64,000 nt of DNA from Streptomyces sp. DH-12. GTDB lineage: Bacteria; Actinomycetota; Actinomycetes; Streptomycetales; Streptomycetaceae. The DNA is taken from the NCBI RefSeq assembly GCF_002899455.1, contig NZ_PPFB01000001.1:3192501-3256500 (forward strand), read 5' to 3'. Of this stretch, positions 9,357-18,568 are shown piece after piece. The notes beneath the pieces are model-generated. The model searched no databases. It saw nothing but the letters and a program-made list of their open reading frames with translations, and was not told the DNA's origin. The translations under genes and the position numbers were made by a program. Numbering within the stretch: position 1 is the stretch's first letter; each line of letters starts with the position of its first letter.

Positions 9357-9392
9357 AAGGGGCCGGCCACCCGTTCAGGTGACCGGCCCCTT
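9357..9392. terminator. Terminator hairpin between convergent genes
   Basis: AAGGGGCCGG(C)CACC at 9357-9371 pairs with GGTGACCGGCCCCTT at 9378-9392 (one mismatch, 6-nt loop). It lies just after guaB3 and faces the end of the dehydrogenase-like gene, so it probably works for both. The rest of the gap 9066-9356 shows no convincing gene. Confidence 0.75.
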
Positions 9393-9420
9393 CCCGTGCC
9401 GTGGGAAGGCCGTGCGGCGG

Positions 9421-10545
9421 TCAGCGGCGGTGCTGGGAGTCCGCCACCGTCACCTCGACGCGCTGGAACTCCTTCAGCTCGCTGTAGCCGGTGGTGGCCA
9501 TCGCGCGGCGCAGGGCGCCGAAGAGGTTCATGGAGCCGTCGGGGGTGTGGGACGGGCCGGTGAGGATCTCCTCCAGCGTGCCGACCGTGCCGAGGTCGAC
9601 CTTCTTGCCGCGCGGCAGCTCCTCGTTGACGGCCTCCATGCCCCAGTGGTGGCCGCGGCCCGGCGCGTCGGTGGCGCGGGCCAGCGGGGAACCCATCATC
9701 ACGGAGTCCGCGCCGCAGGCGATCGCCTTGGAGATGTCGCCCGACCAGCCGACGCCGCCGTCCGCGATGACGTGCACGTACCGGCCGCCGGACTCGTCCA
9801 TGTAGTCGCGGCGGGCGGCGGCCACGTCGGCGACCGCGGTGGCCATCGGCACCTGGATGCCCAGCACGTTGCGCGTGGTGTGCGCGGCGCCGCCGCCGAA
9901 GCCGACGAGGACGCCCGCCGCGCCGGTGCGCATCAGGTGCAGGGCGGCCGTGTAGGTGGCGCAGCCGCCGACGATGACCGGGACGTCGAGCTCGTAGATG
10001 AACTGCTTCAGGTTCAGCGGCTCGTGCGAGCCGGAGACGTGCTCCGCCGACACCGTCGTGCCGCGGATGACGAAGATGTCCACGCCCGCGTCGACGACGG
10101 CCTTGGAGAACTGGGCGGTGCGCTGCGGGGAGAGCGCGGCGGCGGTGACGACGCCGGAGTCGCGCACCTCCTTGATGCGCTGCCCGATCAGCTCCTCCTT
10201 GATGGGAGCGGCGTAGATCTCCTGGAGGCGGCGGGTGGCCGTCTCGGCGGGCAGGCCGACGATCTCGTCCAGCAGCGGCTGCGGGTCCTCGTGGCGGGTC
10301 CACAGGCCCTCGAGGTTCAGCACGCCGAGGCCGCCGAGCTCGCCGATGCGGATCGCGGTGGCCGGCGAGACCACGGAGTCCATGGGAGCGGCCAGGAACG
10401 GCAGCTCGAAGCGGTAGGCGTCGATCTGCCAGGCGATCGAGACCTCCTTCGGGTCCCGCGTACGGCGGCTGGGGACGACCGCGATGTCGTCGAAGGCGTA
10501 CGCCCGGCGGCCGCGCTTGCCGCGCCCGATCTCGATCTCAGTCAC
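9421..10545 (-). CDS. guaB3: GuaB3 family IMP dehydrogenase-related protein
   Basis: 374-residue (beta/alpha)8-barrel protein of the GuaB3 family found beside guaB in actinobacteria. It lacks the two CBS domains of GuaB. The phosphate-binding part is kept (ADGGVGWSGDISKAIACGAD), but the loop that carries the nucleophilic cysteine in IMPDH (GPGSICTTR in the neighbour guaB) reads GGGAAHTTR here. Canonical IMPDH chemistry through that residue is therefore doubtful; I know of GuaB3 work that supports activity in other phyla, but not of this variant. GTG 10545 has AAAGG 8 nt upstream. The gene lies downstream of guaB, separated by a terminator-like hairpin. Confidence 0.9.
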   Translation of the reverse strand: MTEIEIGRGKRGRRAYAFDDIAVVPSRRTRDPKEVSIAWQIDAYRFELPFLAAPMDSVVSPATAIRIGELGGLGVLNLEGLWTRHEDPQPLLDEIVGLPAETATRRLQEIYAAPIKEELIGQRIKEVRDSGVVTAAALSPQRTAQFSKAVVDAGVDIFVIRGTTVSAEHVSGSHEPLNLKQFIYELDVPVIVGGCATYTAALHLMRTGAAGVLVGFGGGAAHTTRNVLGIQVPMATAVADVAAARRDYMDESGGRYVHVIADGGVGWSGDISKAIACGADSVMMGSPLARATDAPGRGHHWGMEAVNEELPRGKKVDLGTVGTLEEILTGPSHTPDGSMNLFGALRRAMATTGYSELKEFQRVEVTVADSQHRR

Positions 10546-10626
10546 GTCTGTGGCCTTTCCCTGTTGCGTTGCAGCGCCATCCAGTATCCCCGACGACCGC
10601 GGCGCCCACCGCCCCGGACGTACGGC

Positions 10627-10658
10627 GAGGGCGGCCCCGGTGGTCCGGAGCCGCCCTC
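10627..10658 (-). terminator. Hairpin after guaB
   Basis: GAGGGCGGC (10627-10635) pairs with GCCGCCCTC (10650-10658) around a 14-nt loop. It lies directly downstream of the guaB stop and upstream of guaB3, so it may terminate or attenuate read-through into guaB3. Confidence 0.65.
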
Positions 10659-10671
10659 GGGAAGCCCGCCG

Positions 10672-12219
<1,548 letters not shown>

Positions 12220-12351
12220 CTAACGGGAAGCGTGGGTGTCTCATTCCACGGTTCCGCACGGTCCCCGGCTTCGTATGTTCCTACGGGAACGGCTGATCGT
12301 CCGTTCACATGCGTGACGCGTGTGCGCGAAGAGGCGGCGCGGGGACGGGCG

Positions 12352-13029
12352 TTACTGCTCCGCCAGGGCCCGCAGCCGGCTCAGCGCGCGGTGCTGCGCC
12401 ACCCGGACCGCGCCGGGTGACATTCCCAACATCTGACCGGTCTCCTCCGCGGTGAGCCCCACGGCGATGCGCAGCAGGATCAGCTCGCGCTGGTTCTCGG
12501 GCAGGCTGGCCAGCAGTTTCTTGGCCCACTCGGCGTCGCTGCTGAGCAGGGCGCGCTCCTCCGGGCCGAGCGAGTCGTCGGGCCGCTCCGGCATCTCGTC
12601 GGACGGCACGGCGGTCGAACCGGGGTGCCGCATGGCGGCGCGCTGGAGATCGGCGACCTTGTGGGAGGCGATGGCGAAGATGAACGCCTCGAAGGGCCGG
12701 CCGGTGTCCTTGTAGCGGGGCAGCGCGAGCAGCACCGCCACGCAGACTTCCTGGGCGAGGTCCTCGACGAAGTGCCGGGCGTCGCCCGGCAGCCGGGACA
12801 GACGGGTGCGGCAGTAGCGCAGGGCGAGCGGGTGGACGTGGGCGAGCAGGTCGTGCGTGGCCTGCTCGTCTCCGTCGACCGCGCGGTGGACGAGCGCACC
12901 GATCGCCCCGTGGGCCGTGCCCGCCTCGTCGTCGCGCATCGGTCCATGGTGCCCTGCGGACGTCCGGTCCGCGGCACCGTGTCCCTGGTTGTGCACCGAA
13001 GCGTTATGAGCAGGTGCGCCGGAACTCAT
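12352..13029 (-). CDS. shbA: ECF RNA polymerase sigma factor, ShbA/SigD type
   Basis: 225-residue ECF sigma factor. Region 2 spans about 65-135 ([35 protein letters not shown]) and region 4 lies at the C terminus ([48 protein letters not shown]). The place beside guaB and upstream of bldM-whiD matches the sigma factor that in S. griseus (ShbA) drives transcription of the principal sigma gene hrdB; M. tuberculosis SigD occupies the same place. The name rests on context and recall, not on an alignment. No anti-sigma gene follows. ATG 13029 (GGAGGG upstream) is preferred; a start at 12939 would remove a variable N-terminal tail. Confidence 0.85.
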   Translation of the reverse strand: MSSGAPAHNASVHNQGHGAADRTSAGHHGPMRDDEAGTAHGAIGALVHRAVDGDEQATHDLLAHVHPLALRYCRTRLSRLPGDARHFVEDLAQEVCVAVLLALPRYKDTGRPFEAFIFAIASHKVADLQRAAMRHPGSTAVPSDEMPERPDDSLGPEERALLSSDAEWAKKLLASLPENQRELILLRIAVGLTAEETGQMLGMSPGAVRVAQHRALSRLRALAEQ

Positions 13030-13610
13030 CCCTTGCGCCCTCCCCTTCCGCTCGATCGACTCGTCCCCGAGGAACTCCACACCTCAAGGATGCGGCATCC
13101 GCCGCGAAACGAGCAGTGGGTCCCTCCCGGCCGCGGCGAACACCACGTCCGGCCTGTGCGCCGGCCCGCGCGGCAGGCTCTTCGCGGGCCCGCACAGAGA
13201 GGGCCCGCACAGAGAGGGCCCGCCCACCGGACGCGGGGCCCGGGCGCGGGGGTGCGCCGGGTCCGGTACGCCCCGGCCGGCATGCGACGCGACGAGGCGT
13301 GCGACACACGAGCGTGCGGGAGGTCAGGGCCGCCGGCGGCCGGCACGCTGCCGTCCGCGGAGGACGCCTGCGTCCGTACGCGGACCGCGCGTACGGCCGC
13401 CGCACCGGCCGGCGTCCCGCACGGAACGCGCGGCGCGGCGACCACGGCCGGGAACCGGATCGCCGCCCGGCCCCGCTCCGCGGGACCCGGACACCGCGTC
13501 CGGCGGGGCAACCGCTCACCGGATCGAGGTCCGGATCCGCATCGGCATCCGGCCCCTGCGCCCGTGAGGCGCCCCGCGTCCCGGCCGGCCCGGCCCGGGG
13601 ACGGGTCGGC
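13030..13610. other. 580-bp gap between bldM and the sigma gene
   Basis: No convincing gene on either strand: the open frames here lack start signals and family features. It is the whole upstream region of the sigma gene (reverse strand) and the region downstream of bldM. It holds a 15-bp tandem repeat (13186-13223) and several short GC-rich inverted repeats between 13370 and 13560. A promoter and possibly a long leader of the sigma gene should lie here. Confidence 0.5.
13186..13223. repeat. 15-bp tandem repeat
   Basis: GGGCCCGCACAGAGA at 13186-13200 is repeated exactly at 13201-13215 and followed by a partial GGGCCCGC (13216-13223). Each unit begins with the palindrome GGGCCC. The array lies about 160-195 nt upstream of the sigma gene start. 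Its function is unknown. Confidence 0.85.
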
Positions 13611-14222
13611 CTACCGCACCAGACCCCACCGGAACCCGAGCGCCACCGCGTGGGCCCGGTCCGAGGCGCCGAGCTTCTTGAAGAGACGGCGCGCGTGCGT
13701 CTTGACCGTGTCCTCGGAGAGGAACAGCTCGCGGCCGATCTCCGCGTTGGAGCGGCCGTGGCTCATCCCCTCGAGCACCTGGATCTCACGCGCGGTGAGC
13801 GTGGGCGCCGCGCCCATCTCGGCCGAGCGCAGCCGGCGCGGGGCGAGCCGCCAGGTCGGGTCGGCGAGCGCCTGCGTGACCGTGGCGCGCAGCTCCGCCC
13901 GGGAGGCGTCCTTGTGCAGGTAGCCGCGGGCCCCGGCGGCCACCGCGAGGGCGACGCCGTCCAGGTCCTCGGCGACCGTGAGCATGATGATGCGTGCTCC
14001 GGGGTCGGCGGAGAGCAGCCGCCGCACTGTCTCGACGCCGCCCAGACCGGGCATGCGTACGTCCATCAGAATCAGGTCCGAGCGGTCGGCGCCCCAGCGG
14101 CGGAGCACTTCCTCGCCGTTGGCCGCCGTCGTCACGCGCTCGACGCCGGGCACGGTCGCGACCGCGCGGCGGAGCGCCTCTCGGGCAAGCGGGGAGTCGT
14201 CGCAGACGAGGACGGAAGTCAT
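13611..14222 (-). CDS. bldM: Developmental response regulator BldM
   Basis: 203-residue NarL/FixJ-type response regulator needed for aerial mycelium formation and sporulation. In Streptomyces it acts as a homodimer on early genes and as a heterodimer with WhiI on late genes. The receiver domain has the acidic pocket (CDD near 7-9) and D54 in LMDVRMPG. BldM is reported to act without phosphorylation. The LuxR-type HTH is at 140-200 (LTAREIQVLEG ... SEDTVKTHARRLFKKLGA). ATG 14222 has GGAGGG 8 nt upstream. A sigma-BldN promoter lies about 120-150 nt upstream. It is divergent from whiD, the order known in Streptomyces. Confidence 0.97.
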   Translation of the reverse strand: MTSVLVCDDSPLAREALRRAVATVPGVERVTTAANGEEVLRRWGADRSDLILMDVRMPGLGGVETVRRLLSADPGARIIMLTVAEDLDGVALAVAAGARGYLHKDASRAELRATVTQALADPTWRLAPRRLRSAEMGAAPTLTAREIQVLEGMSHGRSNAEIGRELFLSEDTVKTHARRLFKKLGASDRAHAVALGFRWGLVR

Positions 14223-14345
14223 GGCCGCCCTCCGCAGCTGATGCGCGTCACCTTGAGCCTCCAGGCTGGTACGAAATCGACACCTGTGCGGTCGACCGTC
14301 TCGGACGCCCGCCCGAGCGCTTGTTCCTTCAACCGCCTCGCACTC

Positions 14346-14373
14346 TCAACGACGGTCACTCGAAAGAGTTACG
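14346..14373 (-). promoter_or_regulatory. Sigma-BldN-type promoter of bldM
   Basis: Read on the reverse strand: CGTAAC (14373-14368), 16 nt, CGTTGA (14351-14346). This equals the consensus known for sigma-BldN promoters, whose best-studied target is bldM promoter 1. Transcription should start near 14338, giving a leader of about 115 nt. It shows that bldM is under the BldN cascade in this strain. Confidence 0.9.
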
Positions 14374-14418
14374 GGGCCGTCTGCCATCTTCGGCACTCTA
14401 CGTGAGGAGGTGCTCACG

Positions 14419-14511
14419 GTGGAGACACGCGCGGCGCACCCCTCGGACTTTCACCACAACTCATGCCCCATTCAGACCCTTTTCTTCCCCTTCATCAGTG
14501 TCCAGAGCTAA
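14419..14511 (+). CDS. Possible 30-residue leader peptide upstream of whiD
   Basis: A GTG codon at 14419 follows a near-perfect GAGGAGG (14404-14410, 8-nt spacing) and opens 30 codons ending at TAA 14509. The peptide starts METRAAHPSDF and ends FFPFISVQS. About 80% of third positions are G or C although the surrounding bldM-whiD spacer is AT-richer than the genome, which favours coding. It is on the whiD strand and stops 93 nt before whiD, so it could be a leader that affects whiD expression. I know no homologue. The promoter that would serve it would crowd the bldM promoter, which is an argument against it. Confidence 0.35.
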   Translation: METRAAHPSDFHHNSCPIQTLFFPFISVQS

Positions 14512-14604
14512 ATTCGCAATGAGTCATATTTTCATCTCCTTTGATCGCAGTTGTACGGTTGTGGACACCGGATCCGCCCAGTCACGGCTACAAGGGGTCA
14601 CGCA

Positions 14605-14937
14605 ATGGCAGATTTCTCCCGCCTTCCCGGACCGAACGCGGACCTGTGGGACTGGCAGCTCCTGGCCGCCTGCCGCGGGGTGGACAGTTCGCTCTTCTTC
14701 CACCCGGAGGGCGAACGGGGCGCCGCTCGCAGCGCACGTGAGAACTCGGCCAAGGAGGTCTGCATGAGGTGCCCGGTGCGCGCCGAGTGCGCCGCACACG
14801 CGCTGGCGGTGCGCGAGCCGTACGGCGTGTGGGGCGGCCTGACCGAGGACGAACGCGAAGAGCTGATGGGGCGGGCGCGCAACCGGCTGGTGTCGGCGTC
14901 GGGCGCCGGTGGACACGCCACCGCCTCGAACCCCTGA
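14605..14937 (+). CDS. whiD: WhiB-like [4Fe-4S] regulator WhiD
   Basis: 110-residue WhiB-like protein required for late sporulation in Streptomyces; orthologue of mycobacterial WhiB3. The four cluster ligands are C23, C53, C56 and C62 (C-x29-C-x2-C-x5-C), followed by the turn GVWGG and a basic tail (RARNRL). WhiB-like proteins bind region 4 of the principal sigma factor through the cluster domain. ATG 14605 has AAGGGG 8 nt upstream. It is divergent from bldM with a 382-bp spacer that holds the bldM promoter and a candidate leader ORF. Confidence 0.96.
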   Translation: MADFSRLPGPNADLWDWQLLAACRGVDSSLFFHPEGERGAARSARENSAKEVCMRCPVRAECAAHALAVREPYGVWGGLTEDEREELMGRARNRLVSASGAGGHATASNP

Positions 14938-14961
14938 AGGAACGTTTCTCTGAAGAATCCC

Positions 14962-14979
14962 GGGCACGCCCGCGTGCCC
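14962..14979. terminator. Hairpin between whiD and the LysR gene
   Basis: GGGCACGC (14962-14969) and GCGTGCCC (14972-14979) form a compact inverted repeat in the 50-bp gap between the convergent genes, so it is probably a two-way terminator. Confidence 0.7.
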
Positions 14980-14987
14980 TTGGGGCG

Positions 14988-15884
14988 TCACCTGGCGGCG
15001 GCCGCCGCCAGCTTCTCCAGCGTCGCGGTGACCGCGGGCACCTGGGCGAGGTCCGGCAGGGTGAGCGCGACGATCTCCCGCCGCACGGCGGGTTCCAGGT
15101 CCACGGTGCGCACACCGCGCGGCCGCAGCGACTCCAGCGCGAGCTGCGGCAGGACCGCGACGCCGAGCCCCGCGCCGACCAGACCGGCGACCGCCGGGTA
15201 GTCGTCGGTCGCGAAGTCGATGCGCGGGGTGAAACCGGCCGTCTCGCACACCTCGACGAGCTGGCCCCGGCAGCGCGGGCAGCCCGCGATCCACGGCTCC
15301 CCCGCGAGTTCGCCGATGGCGACCGACCCCGCCCGCGCCAGCCGGTGCCGTTCCGGCACGAGTCCCACCAGCCGGTCCGACAGCAGCGGCCGTACCACCA
15401 GGTCGTCCCACTCCTCCCCGCCCGCCGCGCCCTCGTACCGGAAGGCGAGGGCGATGTCGCAGTCGCCCTCGCGCAGCATCCGCACGGAGCGGGGCGGTTC
15501 GGCCTCCTCGAGTGAGACCCGGGTGCCGGGGTGGGCGTCGCGCAGCGCGGCGAGGGCGGTCGGCACGAGCGTGGAGCTGCCGCTGGGGAACGACACCAGC
15601 CGCACCCGCCCCGCGCGCAGTCCGGCGATGGCCGCGACCTCCTCCTCGGCGGCGGTGAGCCCGGCGAGGATCCCCGCCGCGTGCCGCACCAGCGCCTCAC
15701 CGGCCTGGGTCAGCCGCATCTCACGGCCGGAGCGGATGAGCAGCGGCGTGCCGACGGACGTCTCCAGGGCCTTCATCTGCTGGCTGACGGCGGGCTGGGT
15801 GCAGCCCAGTTCACGGGCGGCGGCGGAGAAGGAACCGGTGGAGGCCACGGCGCGCAGCACGCGGAGGTGGCGGGCTTCGATCAC
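14988..15884 (-). CDS. LysR-family transcriptional regulator
   Basis: 298 residues. The N-terminal winged HTH reads VIEARHLRVLRAVASTGSFSAAARELGCTQPAVSQQMKALE, and a C-terminal periplasmic-binding-protein-like effector domain follows (about 90-290). GTG 15884 is taken as start because the family begins right before the first helix; upstream codons would add 25 unrelated residues. It is divergent from a MOSC-domain gene with only 92 bp between them, a layout in which LysR proteins usually control the partner and themselves. The effector is unknown. Confidence 0.92.
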   Translation of the reverse strand: MIEARHLRVLRAVASTGSFSAAARELGCTQPAVSQQMKALETSVGTPLLIRSGREMRLTQAGEALVRHAAGILAGLTAAEEEVAAIAGLRAGRVRLVSFPSGSSTLVPTALAALRDAHPGTRVSLEEAEPPRSVRMLREGDCDIALAFRYEGAAGGEEWDDLVVRPLLSDRLVGLVPERHRLARAGSVAIGELAGEPWIAGCPRCRGQLVEVCETAGFTPRIDFATDDYPAVAGLVGAGLGVAVLPQLALESLRPRGVRTVDLEPAVRREIVALTLPDLAQVPAVTATLEKLAAAAAR

Positions 15885-15916
15885 CCTGCCAGGATACGCA
15901 CAGGGATAAGTACGCC

Positions 15917-15953
15917 TTTGATCAAAAGGAAATAAACACGTCGACGCTTTGAT
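15917..15953. promoter_or_regulatory. Likely LysR operator
   Basis: In the divergent spacer a perfect 10-bp palindrome TTTGATCAAA (15917-15926) is followed by a second half site TTTGAT at 15948-15953. This AT-rich stretch stands out in a 72% GC background and has the place expected for LysR recognition and activation sites. Confidence 0.55.
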
Positions 15954-15976
15954 GTGCATGCCTTACCGTGCACCGC

Positions 15977-16657
15977 ATGAAGCTTCTGTCTGTGAATCTG
16001 GGCCGGCCCCGGCCCGTCCCGTACACGGGCCAGCGTGACGGCCTGACCGGCATCGACAAGCGTCCGGTGGACGGGCCGGTGCGGGTGGCCGCGCCCGGCC
16101 CGAAGGGCGCCGGCGGGAGCGGTCTGGCCGGTGACGCGGTGTGCGAGACGCGGCACCACGGCGGGGACGACCAGGCGGTGTACGCGGTGGCCCGCGAGGA
16201 CCTCGACGAGTGGGAGCGCACGCTGGGGCGCACCCTGCCCCACGGCTCGTTCGGCGAGAACCTCACCACCCTGGGCGTCGACGTCTCCGGCGCGCTGATC
16301 GGCGAGCGCTGGGCCGTGGGACCCGAGGTCGTCCTGGAGGTCACCTCAGGACGCATCCCCTGCCGCACCTTCCAGGGCCACCTGGGCGAGGACGGCTGGG
16401 TCAAGCGGTTCACGGAGCGGGGCGCGCCGGGAGCGTACTTCCGGGTGATCACCCCCGGGGAGGTGCGCGCGGGCGACGCCGTCCGCATCGCCCACCGCCC
16501 GGACCACGACGTGACGGTGGCCCTCCAGTTCCGCGCGGTGACGACGGAGCGCGCCCTGCTCCCCCGGCTGCTGGCGGCGGGGGACGCGCTGCACCCGGAG
16601 GCGCTGAGGATGGCGCGGGAGCACGTGGAGAAGTCGGGTGCGACCGCCGAGGTCTGA
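15977..16657 (+). CDS. MOSC domain protein, YiiM-like
   Basis: 226 residues with the MOSC domain of molybdenum-cofactor sulfurase C-terminal type: GDAVCETRHHGGDDQAVYAVAREDLDEWE, HGSFGENLTTLGVD, and GRIPCRTFQ with the conserved cysteine. E. coli YiiM of this family makes 6-N-hydroxylaminopurine resistance with molybdenum cofactor. The substrate here is not certain. ATG 15977 is used; a GTG at 15968 is possible, and neither has a clear ribosome site. It is probably controlled by the divergent LysR regulator. Confidence 0.9.
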   Translation: MKLLSVNLGRPRPVPYTGQRDGLTGIDKRPVDGPVRVAAPGPKGAGGSGLAGDAVCETRHHGGDDQAVYAVAREDLDEWERTLGRTLPHGSFGENLTTLGVDVSGALIGERWAVGPEVVLEVTSGRIPCRTFQGHLGEDGWVKRFTERGAPGAYFRVITPGEVRAGDAVRIAHRPDHDVTVALQFRAVTTERALLPRLLAAGDALHPEALRMAREHVEKSGATAEV

Positions 16658-16773
16658 CCGCGAGCCCGGCCCCTGCCCGGTCGGCCCGGCGCCGGCCCGG
16701 CGGGACCGCACGGCCCGGTGTCGGCCCGGACCACAGAGCGGACGTCTCCGCTCCGGGTAACTACTCTTGGGCC

Positions 16774-17547
16774 ATGACAACGGCTCTGATTACGGGATCG
16801 ACGGCGGGGATCGGTGCCGCGTTCGCGCGGCGGCTGGCGGCCGAGGGGCACGACCTGGTGCTCGTGGCCCGGAACACCGCCCGGCTGCGGGAACAGGCGA
16901 CCGAGCTGCACGACCGCCACGGCATCGAGGCGGAGGTGCTGACCGCCGACCTCGCCGAGGACCAGGGCATCGAGACGGTGGAACGCCGGCTCGGCGACCG
17001 CAGGAACCCCGTCGACCTGCTGATCAACAACGCCGGGTTCGGGCACAAGGGCCGCTACCTCGAGGTCCCCGTGTCCGACGAGCTGATGATGCTCAAGGTC
17101 CACTGCGAGGCCGTGCTCCGGCTGACGTCGGCGGCGGTGGCGGCGATGCGGGAGCGCGGACGCGGCGGGGTCGTGAACGTCGCCTCGACCGCGGCGTTCG
17201 TGCCGCGCGGGACGTACGGGGCGTCGAAGGCGTGGGTCGTGCAGTTCACCCAGGGCGCGGCGCAGGACCTGGCCGGTCACGGCGTACGCCTGATGGCGCT
17301 GTGCCCCGGCTTCGTGCGCACCGAGTTCCACCAGCGGGCCGGTATGGGCACGGACAACATCCCCCGGTGGATGTGGCTGGACGCGGACAAGGTCGCCGCG
17401 GCGGCGCTGGCGGACCTCGCCCGGGGCAAGTCGCTGTCCGTCCCGGACCCGCGGTACAAGGTGCTGCTCGGGGCGTCGAAGCTGGTCCCGCGGAACCTGC
17501 TGGGCGGCATCTCCTCGAAGACCGGCCGCAAGTACGGGCCCCGCTAG
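16774..17547 (+). CDS. Short-chain dehydrogenase/reductase
   Basis: 257-residue SDR of the classical type. It has the cofactor motif TGSTAGIG (7-14) with R33 after strand 2 suggesting NADP preference, NNAG (85-88), and the catalytic S138, Y148 and K152 (YGASK). The substrate cannot be told. There is no ribosome site before ATG 16774; TACTCT at 16762-16767 is placed exactly -12 to -7, so the mRNA is probably leaderless. It follows the MOSC gene after 116 bp and is probably transcribed on its own. Confidence 0.92.
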   Translation: MTTALITGSTAGIGAAFARRLAAEGHDLVLVARNTARLREQATELHDRHGIEAEVLTADLAEDQGIETVERRLGDRRNPVDLLINNAGFGHKGRYLEVPVSDELMMLKVHCEAVLRLTSAAVAAMRERGRGGVVNVASTAAFVPRGTYGASKAWVVQFTQGAAQDLAGHGVRLMALCPGFVRTEFHQRAGMGTDNIPRWMWLDADKVAAAALADLARGKSLSVPDPRYKVLLGASKLVPRNLLGGISSKTGRKYGPR

Positions 17548-17588
17548 CGGCGGGGGGACACGGGTCTCCCCCCGGGAGGTGAAGGGCC

Positions 17589-18092
17589 GTGACCGGCCCA
17601 GTCCGCGGTCTCGGCGCCCTCGCCCTCGCCCTCGTCCTCGGCATCCCCCGACGGTGCCCGTGAAGCCGTCGAGGCCTATGCGGGGGCCCTCGACCCCCGC
17701 GGCGCCGCCGAGTCCGTCCCGGTCGGGGGTGTGGAGGACGAGGAGTGGTCCCGGCAGGAGGATCCCGTTGGCTCGCGGCCGGTCACATCCCCGCCGCCGT
17801 CCGCACGCACATCCTGCGCGGCCTCCCCGACGACGGCACTCCGGTCCACCGCCCCGGCGGCCTTCCGCGCCACCTGCTCCGTGACGTGCCGCCCGCACCC
17901 AGCGGCGCGTCCGCCACCGGACGGCCCGCCCCTGCACGCCCGTCCAGCCGACTCGCGGCCCTCCGTGCATGCGAGGGCTGCCACGTACAGGCCACGCTCT
18001 TCCGGCCGGTGAAGGAACCCTCTGCCGCCGCCCCACCTCACCACCACCCCGTGCCGGTCCGCTGGACAGCGGCACGGTGGCGCACCGGCTGA
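17589..18092 (+). pseudogene. Probable frameshifted gene for a secreted protein
   Basis: A GTG at 17589 with GGGAGG and AAGGG upstream opens a signal-peptide-like start (MTGPVRGLGALALALVLG) but hits a stop at 17661. Shifting one frame near 17638 gives coding-like ASPDGAREAVEAYAGALDP and GVEDEEWSRQEDP (17641-17765). Shifting back near 17770 gives LAAGHIPAAVRTHILRGLP and later LRACEGCHVQATLFRP, to a TGA at 18090-18092. The three pieces together read as one plausible product of about 165 residues. No family was recognised. It could instead be non-coding; sequencing error is a third option. Confidence 0.4.
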
Positions 18093-18156
18093 AGGAACAG
18101 GTCCGAGCGGAGCGGGAAGGCCGCCACAGAACCTGAGCGGCTCACGGGCCGACGGC

Positions 18157-18441
18157 TCACGGGTCGCCGTCGAAGCGCTCGCGGAGCTCGTCGTCGCAGT
18201 CGTGTTCGGTGTCGGCCGAGCCGTCGGCGAGGGCCACGAGGGCGTGGCCCGTGTCCTCGTTCCCGAGTTCGGCCGGCCGGGCCTCGATCCCCGCGATGTG
18301 GCCGGCGCAGCTCGAGCTGGTGGGCGGACCGCCGGAGGGCGGGGAGCCGGTCAGCGTGCCGATGGCGGCGAGACCGGCCACGCACACCACCGCCCACGCG
18401 ACGAACCAGGTGCGGTACTTCCTCCGTCCCGGCTCGGGCAT
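18157..18441 (-). CDS. Small membrane-anchored protein
   Basis: 94 residues. A basic start (MPEPGRRKYR) is followed by one transmembrane segment (about 11-30, WFVAWAVVCVAGLAAIGTL), then an outer domain rich in Asp and Glu with two cysteines (C45 and C82). No family recognised. The start at ATG 18441 has only a weak GGGAT upstream. It is convergent with the broken gene on its left and divergent from the lipoprotein gene on its right. Codon use is normal for the window. Confidence 0.65.
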   Translation of the reverse strand: MPEPGRRKYRTWFVAWAVVCVAGLAAIGTLTGSPPSGGPPTSSSCAGHIAGIEARPAELGNEDTGHALVALADGSADTEHDCDDELRERFDGDP

Positions 18442-18568
18442 GCGGGCATCCCAGGCACCTCGACGGCGCGCTGAAGCGACGGTGTTACAACCTTTCCGGA
18501 CCTCCGCGTGTCACAGGCGCAGGGGAGGCGAGGCCTCCCCGCGCATCGCACCGCAGCTTGGAGACACC

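Noticed and set aside
13186..13223. CRISPR-like repeats
   Set aside because: Units are directly adjacent with no spacers and there are no cas genes.
13014..14405. Open frames in the gap between shbA and bldM
   Set aside because: They continue antisense through bldM and show no domain or ribosome site.
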